Virus record (IMG/VR): IMGVR_UViG_3300024327_000006
Span: 1 to 61,010 of that record
DNA length: 61,010 bases
DNA from: a virus
Reading direction: 5' to 3' (one strand)
In this document: positions 32,070 to 38,490 of the stretch, piece after piece
How positions within the stretch are numbered: the stretch's first letter is position 1
How the letters are laid out: every line of letters begins with the position of its first letter
Notes under the pieces: generated by a model
Told to the model about the DNA's origin: nothing
What the model saw: the letters and a program-made list of their open reading frames with translations, nothing else
Database searches by the model: none
Translations under genes and position numbers: made by a program

Positions 32070-32357
32070 CTATGGCTGGTGAATTTTTCTTATCAACACG
32101 ATTTCGTATTGATTGGGGTCGATTGCGTCCATAATATCTTTAATAGCTTTGGTAGGGCTCTTTACAGGCTGTTCTTGTCCATATAGATAATTCTTAATCC
32201 CACTCTTTCGTCCTGGAGAAGGGCGGGGACATATGGCATCTACATAACTTCTAAGTATCTTGCTGACGCTAATACCTTCACTTGCAGCGTAATTTTTAAG
32301 GCGTACGTGTTGAGCTTTGGATAGCAATGCTGTCGTTGGGTAGTTGTATTGGCTCAT
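32070..32357 (-). CDS. 'LLSK' family DNA-binding-like protein
   Basis: A protein of 95 residues. ATG 32357 follows AGGAGATTAATCG and is preferred to a frame reading back through the terminator. It shares the ribbon-helix-helix-like core with 31591-31824 and ends in a different tail (MDAIDPNQYEIVLIRKI). Confidence 0.65.
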   Translation of the reverse strand: MSQYNYPTTALLSKAQHVRLKNYAASEGISVSKILRSYVDAICPRPSPGRKSGIKNYLYGQEQPVKSPTKAIKDIMDAIDPNQYEIVLIRKIHQP

Positions 32358-32375
32358 TCGATTAATCTCCTGGCA

Positions 32376-32400
32376 TAAAAAAAGGGAGCCGAAGCTCCCC
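32376..32400 (-). terminator. Rho-independent terminator
   Basis: On the - strand GGGAGC-TTCG-GCTCCC, then TTTTTTT. A textbook tetraloop terminator after the gene at 32413-32832. Confidence 0.9.
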
Positions 32401-32412
32401 AAGAGGTAAAAG

Positions 32413-32832
32413 TTACGCCGCTAAGCCTAAGTCATCTGCGAATGACTCATTTTGCTCATCAGTGTAAGGTGTAGTTACGTCAGTACGTTTCATTTTCTTC
32501 AACAGCATTTCTAGCTTGCCTTTCTCAGCGCCAAGCTCGGTATCTGTAGAGGTAGCACAAGCTGTGCTTTCATAGAAGTTAATGAACCCAATAACGCTAG
32601 TGCGTTTGCCTTTGGTGCCATTGACAGTAAAGCCAAGCTTACCAACGTTCTTACCGCTGGTACGTGGGGCTGTTACACCAACGATGGCTTTAGTGCTAAG
32701 GAAGTTATACACGCCATTTTCCGTGATTGTTTCAGCAAAAGCCTCAACAGGCACGAAACGTACACGTTGGTCGCCAAGTTGTAAGAAGAAGTAAACTTCA
32801 TCGTCGTAGGTAGTAGTTGCTTTATTAGCCAT
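32413..32832 (-). CDS. Unknown, probably abundant early protein
   Basis: A protein of 139 residues with a beta-rich middle and acidic C-terminus (NESFADDLGLAA). It is followed directly by a strong terminator and preceded by a hairpin leader shared with the RNA polymerase region, which suggests high, separate expression. No family is recognised; an ssDNA-binding or scaffold-like role is only a guess. Confidence 0.65.
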   Translation of the reverse strand: MANKATTTYDDEVYFFLQLGDQRVRFVPVEAFAETITENGVYNFLSTKAIVGVTAPRTSGKNVGKLGFTVNGTKGKRTSVIGFINFYESTACATSTDTELGAEKGKLEMLLKKMKRTDVTTPYTDEQNESFADDLGLAA

Positions 32833-32883
32833 GGTATTTCTCCAGTAGTTGTGAGCTATTTAGCTCGGTTAAAAATCATTTAA

Positions 32884-32898
32884 GTGGTCGGAGACCAC
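32884..32898 (-). repeat. Leader hairpin GTGGTC-TCC-GACCAC, copy 1
   Basis: A perfect 6-bp stem starting at the RNA polymerase stop codon. Identical copies lie at 34640-34654 and 36017-36031, all in short gaps on the leftward message. Candidate RNase III or stability sites. Confidence 0.7.
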
Positions 32899-34604
32899 TA
32901 AGAAATCGCATATTTGCTAGCAAGTATGTCGATGTGTAAATCATCGCTGTCTTTAGCAATGCTTATATTCTTACCGCTGATTTCCGATAAGATGTCAGCC
33001 AGCAAATCGCTCTGTGCGATGTCAGCTAGGATCTCACGGTATATACGTGAGGCTTCGTCCATATTATCTGGGTAGAAGTAGAAACAGTCGAAAATATGCA
33101 CAATGTCGAACGGACAACGCCTTACCATCTCACGGGCAACGTAGGCATCGACCGAATGAATAATGTTAGGCACTAAGGACGTTGACTTACGTGATGGCAT
33201 ATTCTTTTTGTAGATATAAGCGAAGCGACGGTGATTCAGCTCATCTACTTCAACACGTTTGTCTACTGTTTCGATGACAGGGACAACTGAGCGGTGCCCG
33301 TCAGGGAGAGTCCAACTGTGCTCAAGTGTCCGCTTATTCCAGAAGGCGTTGATCGTATCCATAACGTCTACAGCACCGGGGCAGAGCCCATCCAATGCAT
33401 TGTAGAACGCCTGTAGCTGTGCATCGTTGAACGCTTTACGTGGTTCTTTGATACTATTGTAATAGTGAGTCATTACAGGGTCTTTCACCATGTCACGGTC
33501 TACGTAGTCGGCGGGTGATAGCGTCTTGTTCATTGTATCTGCGATCATCTGAGCCAACTCATCATTCATCGTATCAGCCACGAGTGTATAGAGATCCTCT
33601 CGTGTGCCTGAATAGATCAAGTTGCAGGCTTTCGCTGTGATCTTACAGCCAATTAATGCCGCCATGATCTGTAAGCCCGAGGCTGTAGCATCTAACCCCA
33701 TCATGTAATTACTGGGCAGTCCCTGTTCTGCTAGAGCATAAGCTCGTAATGCTTTGCGTCCTAGTATGGGGTATTTGAATTCTTCGGTATTGAAGCCTTT
33801 CTCAAGCTGTGCATCGAACCAGGCTATACGCTCTTCGAACAGGAGCTTATCGTGCCCTGCTTCGTTAGCCACGGCTATCTTGAGATTGTTGAGGTTTTTA
33901 GTTATTACCTTTTTACGAGGTGATAACAGAGCCTTGTCATACTCATGACTTTGAAAGTTTAAGAAATAACTGTGGATGAATCCACGCCCGCGCATGTCGT
34001 AACGCCATTTGAAGTAGAAGCCACGACCTATTAAGTCGTTATATATAGCATTGAAATCTTCGCGGGTTCTCTGGGAGTGGTGCTTAGCCTTAGGGTTCTT
34101 CTCATAACGTAGAACCTCGGTATCTATACACCATTCTATATCCTGCAGGATATTAAGCACGTCATACGACTGTGCTTGATTGTGATGTTTCATCCCACCA
34201 CCTAATATAATAGAGTCTTCACCGTTATGGTTACTACTCCATTTGTTAGGTTTGAAGGTGGGGAAGTTAGATTTTATTAACGCTTCCTTAGGTAAGTTAG
34301 GTAGCACATAGGTGCCATAACGGGTCATATCAAGCGTGTACCATCCTTGATGTTGACAGATGGCTAATAGTTCAGCGCCAGTTTTAACTGCGTCGAGCTG
34401 ATCCGTGTAGCCGAGGCTAGTACCTAGGCGTGTGGCTACGTTCTGTATTGCAGTTTTGTCCTGCTGGGTGCGGCAGAGTGCCGTCCATAGCTTAGCCGAG
34501 ATGGCTAGCGGGGTTAGCTGACGCTCTTTCAACTTAGCTATACGGAGCGCTTTGCTCTCATAGCTGTATTGCTTATTTAGATACTCTAATATCTGAGCTT
34601 CCAT
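32898..34604 (-). CDS. Compact T7-like single-subunit RNA polymerase
   Basis: A protein of 568 residues from ATG 34604 (GGAGTACATCATC upstream). T7-type motifs: motif A MMGLDATASGLQ with D305; motif B K374-x7-Y382 (KDPVMTHYY), equal to the T7 K631/Y639 spacing; motif C HIFDCFYFYP with D506. The histidine of the usual HDSF is replaced by F505. T7 RNA polymerase has 883 residues, so most of the N-terminal domain, which contacts promoters and RNA, is reduced. It should transcribe phage genes, perhaps with a partner. Confidence 0.9.
   Translation of the reverse strand: MEAQILEYLNKQYSYESKALRIAKLKERQLTPLAISAKLWTALCRTQQDKTAIQNVATRLGTSLGYTDQLDAVKTGAELLAICQHQGWYTLDMTRYGTYVLPNLPKEALIKSNFPTFKPNKWSSNHNGEDSIILGGGMKHHNQAQSYDVLNILQDIEWCIDTEVLRYEKNPKAKHHSQRTREDFNAIYNDLIGRGFYFKWRYDMRGRGFIHSYFLNFQSHEYDKALLSPRKKVITKNLNNLKIAVANEAGHDKLLFEERIAWFDAQLEKGFNTEEFKYPILGRKALRAYALAEQGLPSNYMMGLDATASGLQIMAALIGCKITAKACNLIYSGTREDLYTLVADTMNDELAQMIADTMNKTLSPADYVDRDMVKDPVMTHYYNSIKEPRKAFNDAQLQAFYNALDGLCPGAVDVMDTINAFWNKRTLEHSWTLPDGHRSVVPVIETVDKRVEVDELNHRRFAYIYKKNMPSRKSTSLVPNIIHSVDAYVAREMVRRCPFDIVHIFDCFYFYPDNMDEASRIYREILADIAQSDLLADILSEISGKNISIAKDSDDLHIDILASKYAIS
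32952..32969 (-). promoter_or_regulatory. Control element copy inside the RNA polymerase gene
   Basis: AATATAAGCATTGCTAAA on the - strand, near the 3' end of the polymerase gene (codons for NISIAK), about 120 bases before the next gene. It could act on 32413-32832. Confidence 0.4.
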
Positions 34605-34639
34605 GATGATGTACTCCAATTTAATTGATTAATCACATA

Positions 34640-34654
34640 GTGGTCGGAGACCAC
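34640..34654 (-). repeat. Leader hairpin GTGGTC-TCC-GACCAC, copy 2
   Basis: In the leader of the RNA polymerase gene. The flanks (ACCT before, TATGYGATTAA after) match copy 3. Confidence 0.7.
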
Positions 34655-34663
34655 AGGTTCGTA

Positions 34664-34694
34664 GTTCAACTCAGTCTCGCGTAGCGAGCTGAGC
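34664..34694 (-). repeat. 31-base hairpin repeat, copy A
   Basis: Identical to 35556-35586 over 31 bases. On the - strand CTCAG and CTCGC pair with GCGAG and CTGAG around a TAC loop. It codes the C-terminal AQLATRD of the gene at 34671-34883 and runs past its stop. Confidence 0.75.
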
Positions 34695-34883
34695 CTCTCT
34701 ATAGCCTATATACAGACCAATGCAGAATGTGATGATTAGGTAGTAGAAATAGTAGGTTAGCCAGAGGGTGATATGCCCTGTATAGATGGCTATGATGAGG
34801 GTTGCCCAGAAGAACATTGTTAGGGCTTTGGTATACCATGGAAGCGATTTCCAGATAGTTATCAATAAGTTGATTATTTGCAT
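34671..34883 (-). CDS. 70-residue membrane protein
   Basis: AGGAGTATAGAAC precedes ATG 34883. Two hydrophobic segments (ALTMFFWATLIIAIYTG and LTYYFYYLIITFCIGLYIG). It ends AQLATRD through the shared hairpin repeat, as does the gene at 35563. Function is unknown. Confidence 0.65.
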   Translation of the reverse strand: MQIINLLITIWKSLPWYTKALTMFFWATLIIAIYTGHITLWLTYYFYYLIITFCIGLYIGYREAQLATRD

Positions 34884-34962
34884 GTTCTATACTCCTGTGT
34901 AGGTTTGAGAGGGGGAGAAAATAGGCTAAATAACCCAAAAAAGTCCCCTCCCCTAAATGGGT

Positions 34963-35139
34963 TTAAAGTGTCACGTACGATATAAAGAACAACGTCCAAC
35001 TCAGGACGCTGGAGAAGAGGCTAAGGGCTGCAACAGAGCCTGTAGCATAGGTAAGTTTTGTGGTTGATAAGACTGCGTACCCGGCGAAGCCTGTCCCCAG
35101 AGCTGTGAGCCCTAGGAACAAAGTTATGGCGTAGTCCAT
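34963..35139 (-). CDS. 58-residue membrane protein
   Basis: From ATG 35139: MDYAITLFLGLTALGTGF, then a second span (AALSLFSSVLSWTLFFIS). It sits 2 bases after the upstream gene, and the ribosome site is weak. Function is unknown. Confidence 0.5.
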   Translation of the reverse strand: MDYAITLFLGLTALGTGFAGYAVLSTTKLTYATGSVAALSLFSSVLSWTLFFISYVTL

Positions 35140-35141
35140 TA

Positions 35142-35330
35142 TTACGATTCGGGGTGGTTTGCATCGTCGAATGGTGCGTGGCTGTTCGGTAACTCAGTTT
35201 GCTGAGGTCCATTGACCTCATCCCACAGCGCAGCTACGCCTGAGTAGGGGTATTCAGCCATGAGCTCTGCTTTGCTCATGTGGCGGGCTTGGTCTTCGAT
35301 GTGCTCTAAGAAACGTTTAGTATTTGACAT
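35142..35330 (-). CDS. 62-residue early protein
   Basis: AAAAGGAGTACTAACC precedes ATG 35330 (MSNTKRFLEHIEDQARHMS). The longer frame would read through a terminator hairpin. Acidic, no family recognised. Confidence 0.6.
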   Translation of the reverse strand: MSNTKRFLEHIEDQARHMSKAELMAEYPYSGVAALWDEVNGPQQTELPNSHAPFDDANHPES

Positions 35331-35351
35331 GGTTAGTACTCCTTTTAGATA

Positions 35352-35382
35352 CAAAAAAGCCCACACACCGGAGTGTGCAGGC
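35352..35382 (-). terminator. Rho-independent terminator
   Basis: On the - strand GCCTGCACAC-TCCG-GTGTGTGGGC (two G-T pairs) then TTTTTT. It follows a control element by a few bases, an arrangement in which a transcript begun at the element would stop at once. Confidence 0.8.
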
Positions 35383-35387
35383 ATGAT

Positions 35388-35406
35388 TATTAGCTATGCT
35401 TATAAT
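35388..35406 (-). promoter_or_regulatory. Control element beside a terminator
   Basis: ATTATAAGCATAGCTAATA on the - strand, overlapping the stop of the gene at 35400-35537 and directly before the terminator. Confidence 0.5.
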
Positions 35407-35537
35407 TCTAAGATAGCCAATTCACGCTCAGCTTGGGCAAGCTCAGCGAACAAGGGGGACACAGGGCGGTTAGCCTTTATATCCCAGATTCTGTAGGCAA
35501 ATATATAACCTAGCTGTATTGATTTGATGGTGAACAT
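35400..35537 (-). CDS. 45-residue microprotein
   Basis: AAAAGGAGTACGTC precedes ATG 35537, and the same leader style is used at 35330. Product MFTIKSIQLGYIFAYRIW, then a charged helix (LFAELAQAERELAILEL). Function is unknown. Confidence 0.55.
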   Translation of the reverse strand: MFTIKSIQLGYIFAYRIWDIKANRPVSPLFAELAQAERELAILEL

Positions 35538-35555
35538 GACGTACTCCTTTTATGG

Positions 35556-35586
35556 GTTCAACTCAGTCTCGCGTAGCGAGCTGAGC
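35556..35586 (-). repeat. 31-base hairpin repeat, copy B
   Basis: Identical to 34664-34694. It codes the C-terminal AQLATRD of the DUF4326 gene. Confidence 0.75.
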
Positions 35587-35985
35587 TTTAAAAATAGAGG
35601 AAGACAGCTTTTCTAGCCGCTCATTGAGTTCTATCATCTGGGTTTTTAGGTAGTGGCTATATTCATTACCTACTTCATCCCAGTCAAAGAATGTGTTGTA
35701 CGCGTGTAATACGTCGCGTATTATTTCGCCGTGACATTGCTTAGGTGCACAGAAACAACCTAAGGTTAATGTCTGATACGATAGGGCGTGGTTGTATAAG
35801 CGTTCGAGCTCAGCTATAACAACTGGATTACGCTCGGCAATTTCGCCATATAACCAGTCACGATACTGGTCACAGACCAGTTCGCGTTGGCTTTCATCCT
35901 TCATTACGAAGGGATTGCCTAGTGGCGAGCCACGCCCGATGTACTGGGCATTAGGCTCATGTTTACGACCTACTTTTATGTACAT
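35563..35985 (-). CDS. DUF4326 family protein
   Basis: A protein of 140 residues. The DUF4326 signature is present: YIGRGSPLGNPFV and CFCAPKQCHGEII. The role is unknown; its Cys/His set may bind metal. Its leader carries the GTGGTC hairpin (36017-36031). Confidence 0.85.
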   Translation of the reverse strand: MYIKVGRKHEPNAQYIGRGSPLGNPFVMKDESQRELVCDQYRDWLYGEIAERNPVVIAELERLYNHALSYQTLTLGCFCAPKQCHGEIIRDVLHAYNTFFDWDEVGNEYSHYLKTQMIELNERLEKLSSSIFKAQLATRD

Positions 35986-36016
35986 AATTACTTACTCCTA
36001 CTTAGTTAATCGCATA

Positions 36017-36031
36017 GTGGTCGGAGACCAC
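36017..36031 (-). repeat. Leader hairpin GTGGTC-TCC-GACCAC, copy 3
   Basis: In the leader of the DUF4326 gene. Identical to copies 1 and 2, with flanks shared with copy 2. Confidence 0.7.
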
Positions 36032-36038
36032 AGGTTTT

Positions 36039-36350
36039 TTATTGCTCGTAGATAAATTCGAGTTGCGTCGTTACTTCTTCGAAGCTGAAGGCAATTCCAA
36101 AAGATTCAGGTATATAGTCGTCTATATCTACGCCTAAAACATCAACGTCTACTAGCCGACCTTCGAGGTCATATACTGCCCAGAAGCTGAGCAGTGTGTC
36201 TGTAGGGATAAAATCATCAACGATTACATCGTCGTAGAGCTTTTTCCGCATAGCAGACGGAAGGTCTTTAAGCATCGAGAGAGCTCTAATGTTTTCTCTC
36301 TCGAAGGCAAAAAACTTATTAGGATTTGGTGTTGAATACTTCGTAAGCAT
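36039..36350 (-). CDS. Unknown 103-residue acidic early protein
   Basis: Begins MLTKYSTPNPNKFFAFERE. ATG 36350 follows AGGAGAAATAACC. Acidic second half (VDVDVLGVDIDDYIPESF). It is the last gene before the 537-base iteron-like gap. No family is recognised. Confidence 0.65.
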   Translation of the reverse strand: MLTKYSTPNPNKFFAFERENIRALSMLKDLPSAMRKKLYDDVIVDDFIPTDTLLSFWAVYDLEGRLVDVDVLGVDIDDYIPESFGIAFSFEEVTTQLEFIYEQ

Positions 36351-36887
36351 GGTTATTTCTCCTATGTAAAAGGACTACAGGTTGAACAAAAAGGACTACA
36401 GGTTGTGAAACAATTTATGTTCCACGAAGTTAATGTAGTACATGAGGTTTTGTACAAAAAGTGTACAAGGACTACAGATGTACCAAAACAGGTGTTTTTA
36501 GGGGTCATCAGTAGGTGAAAAACTCGTTAAGAATCAACGAGTTACAGAGCGTAACATGTGGTAACATGTGGACTACAGGTTTTTGGACAACCTGTTACGC
36601 TCTAAGTTATTGATATTACTAATGAATTTCCTTGTTTTTTATAGGACTACATATTATTAAAGACTAGTACCTATTAAAACTAATAAAAAAACAAAGAAAT
36701 ACTAAGAAATAACGCACTAATATAGGCATATGCTACTAAGGCGAACCCCACATGTTGTCTTTTGCCATAATATGGCCTTTTTTGGGTTTTTTAGCCTTAC
36801 GGATCATGGACTTAGGAGCGTAACAGGTTGAATTTCAACATGTAGTCCACATGTAGTCCTTCAACCCTGTTCTTAAGCCCAGAGTTG
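36351..36887. other. Non-coding iteron-like region, candidate origin
   Basis: A 537-base AT-rich gap. GGACTACA occurs seven times: + strand at 36372, 36393, 36469, 36570 and 36644; - strand at 36841 and 36852. Often it is extended to AAGGACTACAGGTTG. An inverted repeat AGAGCGTAACA/TGTTACGCTCT (36546-36556, 36593-36603) encloses a tandem repeat GTAACATGTG (36551-36570). GAGCGTAACA recurs at 36817, and CTCGTT/AACGAG forms a small hairpin (36523-36541). This layout suits a replication origin or partition site. Confidence 0.6.
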
Positions 36888-37175
36888 CTAAAATACGCTA
36901 AGTTCTAGCGCTGTGTCTTGCACTAGCTCTTCCTGGGAGTACTCAGCCTCCCACCAGCGCGTAGCTGTCTCAGTATCTACGCCTGCTACGTTCATAAACG
37001 CAGCAATTGTCCGTGGTTTTTCTTCCTCACGGCTGTCACGCATCGCCATGAGCTCGTCCCACAACCCTTGCTTCTCAGCAGGCGTTGTGGATTCGTTGTA
37101 GAACCCGTCACGAGGACGGATGCCAAACTCGTCTTTGTATAAGCACGAGTAAATGTCTTCGTCGTATGTATACAT
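36888..37175 (-). CDS. Unknown 95-residue acidic early protein
   Basis: ATG 37175 (MYTYDEDIYSCLYKDEFG) is chosen because AGGAGAT lies 8 bases upstream. An ATG 5 bases earlier is out of frame and gives an unnatural product. Acidic, with WWEAEYSQEELVQD near the end. No family is recognised. Confidence 0.6.
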   Translation of the reverse strand: MYTYDEDIYSCLYKDEFGIRPRDGFYNESTTPAEKQGLWDELMAMRDSREEEKPRTIAAFMNVAGVDTETATRWWEAEYSQEELVQDTALELSVF

Positions 37176-37205
37176 GTCATATCTCCTAGTTATCATTGAT
37201 TCAAA

Positions 37206-37234
37206 GTTCAACCCAGCCCACGTAGTGGACTGGG
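37206..37234 (-). repeat. Hairpin repeat, diverged copy C
   Basis: Same GTTCAA lead-in and same shape as copies A and B, but the stem is CCCAG-TCCAC/GTGGG-CTGGG around TAC. Both arms have changed together, keeping the pairing. Confidence 0.6.
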
Positions 37235-37244
37235 AGTTGCTCGG

Positions 37245-37412
37245 TTAGCGACCGAGGATCTTCTTCATCTCCTCGATGTCCTTCTTGATAGGCGCGAACG
37301 CCTCTTCTTGCAGCTGGGCAACCTCGGCTTCCGCCTCGGCTATTAGAGAATCTTTGATAGCTGCGATCTGAGCCTCGAGCTCAGCCATACTTAGTAGCTC
37401 TATGTCTTTCAT
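37245..37412 (-). CDS. 55-residue coiled-coil protein
   Basis: ATG 37412 follows AAGGAGTTATATC. The product (MKDIELLSMAELEAQIAAIK and onward) is one long charged coiled coil. The longer upstream frame runs through the neighbouring gene and is rejected. Function is unknown. Confidence 0.6.
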   Translation of the reverse strand: MKDIELLSMAELEAQIAAIKDSLIAEAEAEVAQLQEEAFAPIKKDIEEMKKILGR

Positions 37413-37423
37413 GATATAACTCC

Positions 37424-37534
37424 TTATAAAGTAAACGCAGTTGGGTAGAACACGGCAGCGTATAACAGACATAACCCTATAAGGGTTATGTATATTACTG
37501 GGTTGTTTTTCATATCGTCCATAAAGTCTTTCAT
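37424..37534 (-). CDS. 36-residue single-span membrane protein
   Basis: AAGGAGAGAAAGC precedes ATG 37534, which overlaps the stop of the upstream gene (ATGA). The product MKDFMDDMKNNPVIYITLIG continues into LCLLYAAVF. Strong translation signals. Function is unknown. Confidence 0.6.
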   Translation of the reverse strand: MKDFMDDMKNNPVIYITLIGLCLLYAAVFYPTAFTL

Positions 37535-37791
37535 GCTTTCTCTCCTTCGATTGTGAATGATGTGTTAGTCGTAGGACCAACGTTGTGACGACCCCGGTTG
37601 TAACGCTCCCGTAGATCGCGACGATGCCACCAACCTACAACGAGTAGGACTGGTAATGCCGCAAGCAATATGTGTTTCTTGGCTAACCAGCACAACCCAG
37701 CCCACACTAGGTTGATAACTGAGCCAAGTACCAAGCCCCAAGAGATGGCTTGTAGTATCTGTAAGATCTCGATCTTCTTCTTCGTAGTCAT
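37531..37791 (-). CDS. 86-residue membrane protein, first gene of the leftward block
   Basis: ATG 37791 follows AAAAGGAGATACATC and gives MTTKKKIEILQILQ, then two spans (ISWGLVLGSVINLVWAGLCW and HILLAALPVLLVVGWW) and a basic tail. The longer frame would use up the intergenic control region. First gene made from the leftward promoter region, so an early host-takeover role is possible. Confidence 0.65.
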   Translation of the reverse strand: MTTKKKIEILQILQAISWGLVLGSVINLVWAGLCWLAKKHILLAALPVLLVVGWWHRRDLRERYNRGRHNVGPTTNTSFTIEGEKA

Positions 37792-38004
37792 GATGTATCT
37801 CCTTTTATGCCTTAATTGACCCTCGTTCTCACTTCGCCCAAAACGAGGTACGAGTTTTGGAATCGGGGATGCCAAAAAGCAAATCGGGGACGGCGGTACG
37901 GAAATACTGAACATCCATATATATGAAGACACACGGTTATTACTGAATTTTTTTGCTAAATTTTTCAATATAAGCTATGCTTATGCCCAAATCATAGGAG
38001 AAAT
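37792..38004. promoter_or_regulatory. Divergent control region between early and late blocks
   Basis: A 213-base gap between divergent genes. On the + strand, TTGCTA (37953-37958), 17 bases, then TATGCT (37976-37981) forms a sigma-70-like promoter for terminase, and the control element ATATAAGCTATGCTTATG (37968-37985) covers its -10 box. CCAAAAC/GTTTTGG pairs near 37840-37860. The leftward promoter must also be here but is not clear by eye. Confidence 0.55.
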
Positions 38005-38490
38005 ATGTCTATAACAGCGGGTGATATAGCGTACTTACAGTCGTGCTACCCCCACGCAGACATAACGCCACTAACTGCACAGCAAGAGCAGTTTGTGTTG
38101 TATGCATTGAGAGGGTTAACCCCATCCCAAGCTGCAAAAGCTGCGGGGTATAAAAGCCATGCCCATTCCGGGCGCTCATTAATGGCGCAGGAGAAGATTC
38201 AAGCATTATTAGGTCATCTACGAAGCGAAGAGTTAGATAATATAAAGGTGACAAGGGATAAGTTGACCATAATGTTGTTTGAAGCCCATAGAAAATCAGC
38301 GACCAGTACTGAGGAAATCGCAGCGGTACGGGAATTGGGTAAAATGCACGGTTTGTACGAGCCAGAGAAGGTGCAAACACAGAGTTTACACTTGCATAAA
38401 GTGGAGCAATTGGAGCGTTTGGATGATGCCGAGCTAGTTAAGCTAGCAGGGGCTGATGACTTTGTGTTGCCACCTCCAACAGAGCCATGA
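38005..38490 (+). CDS. terS: Terminase small subunit
   Basis: A protein of 161 residues. The N-terminal helix-turn-helix (LTAQQEQFVLYALRGLTPSQ, AAKAAGYKSHAHS) and the KMHGLYEPEK tail are typical of TerS. It recognises phage DNA for packaging. AGGAGAAAT precedes the start. The 4-base overlap with terL is usual. Confidence 0.85.
   Translation: MSITAGDIAYLQSCYPHADITPLTAQQEQFVLYALRGLTPSQAAKAAGYKSHAHSGRSLMAQEKIQALLGHLRSEELDNIKVTRDKLTIMLFEAHRKSATSTEEIAAVRELGKMHGLYEPEKVQTQSLHLHKVEQLERLDDAELVKLAGADDFVLPPPTEP

Noticed and set aside
34699-34938. A 79-residue - strand gene overlapping the membrane protein at 34671-34883.
   Set aside because: The membrane protein has the ribosome site and a coherent two-span sequence. 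The other frame is a shadow.
36351-36887. A CRISPR array made of GGACTACA repeats.
   Set aside because: The repeats are 8-15 bases, unevenly spaced and in both orientations. No cas genes are near.
36992-37180. A 62-residue gene starting at ATG 37180.
   Set aside because: It overlaps the better frame from 37175, whose product has normal composition and ideal ribosome-site spacing.
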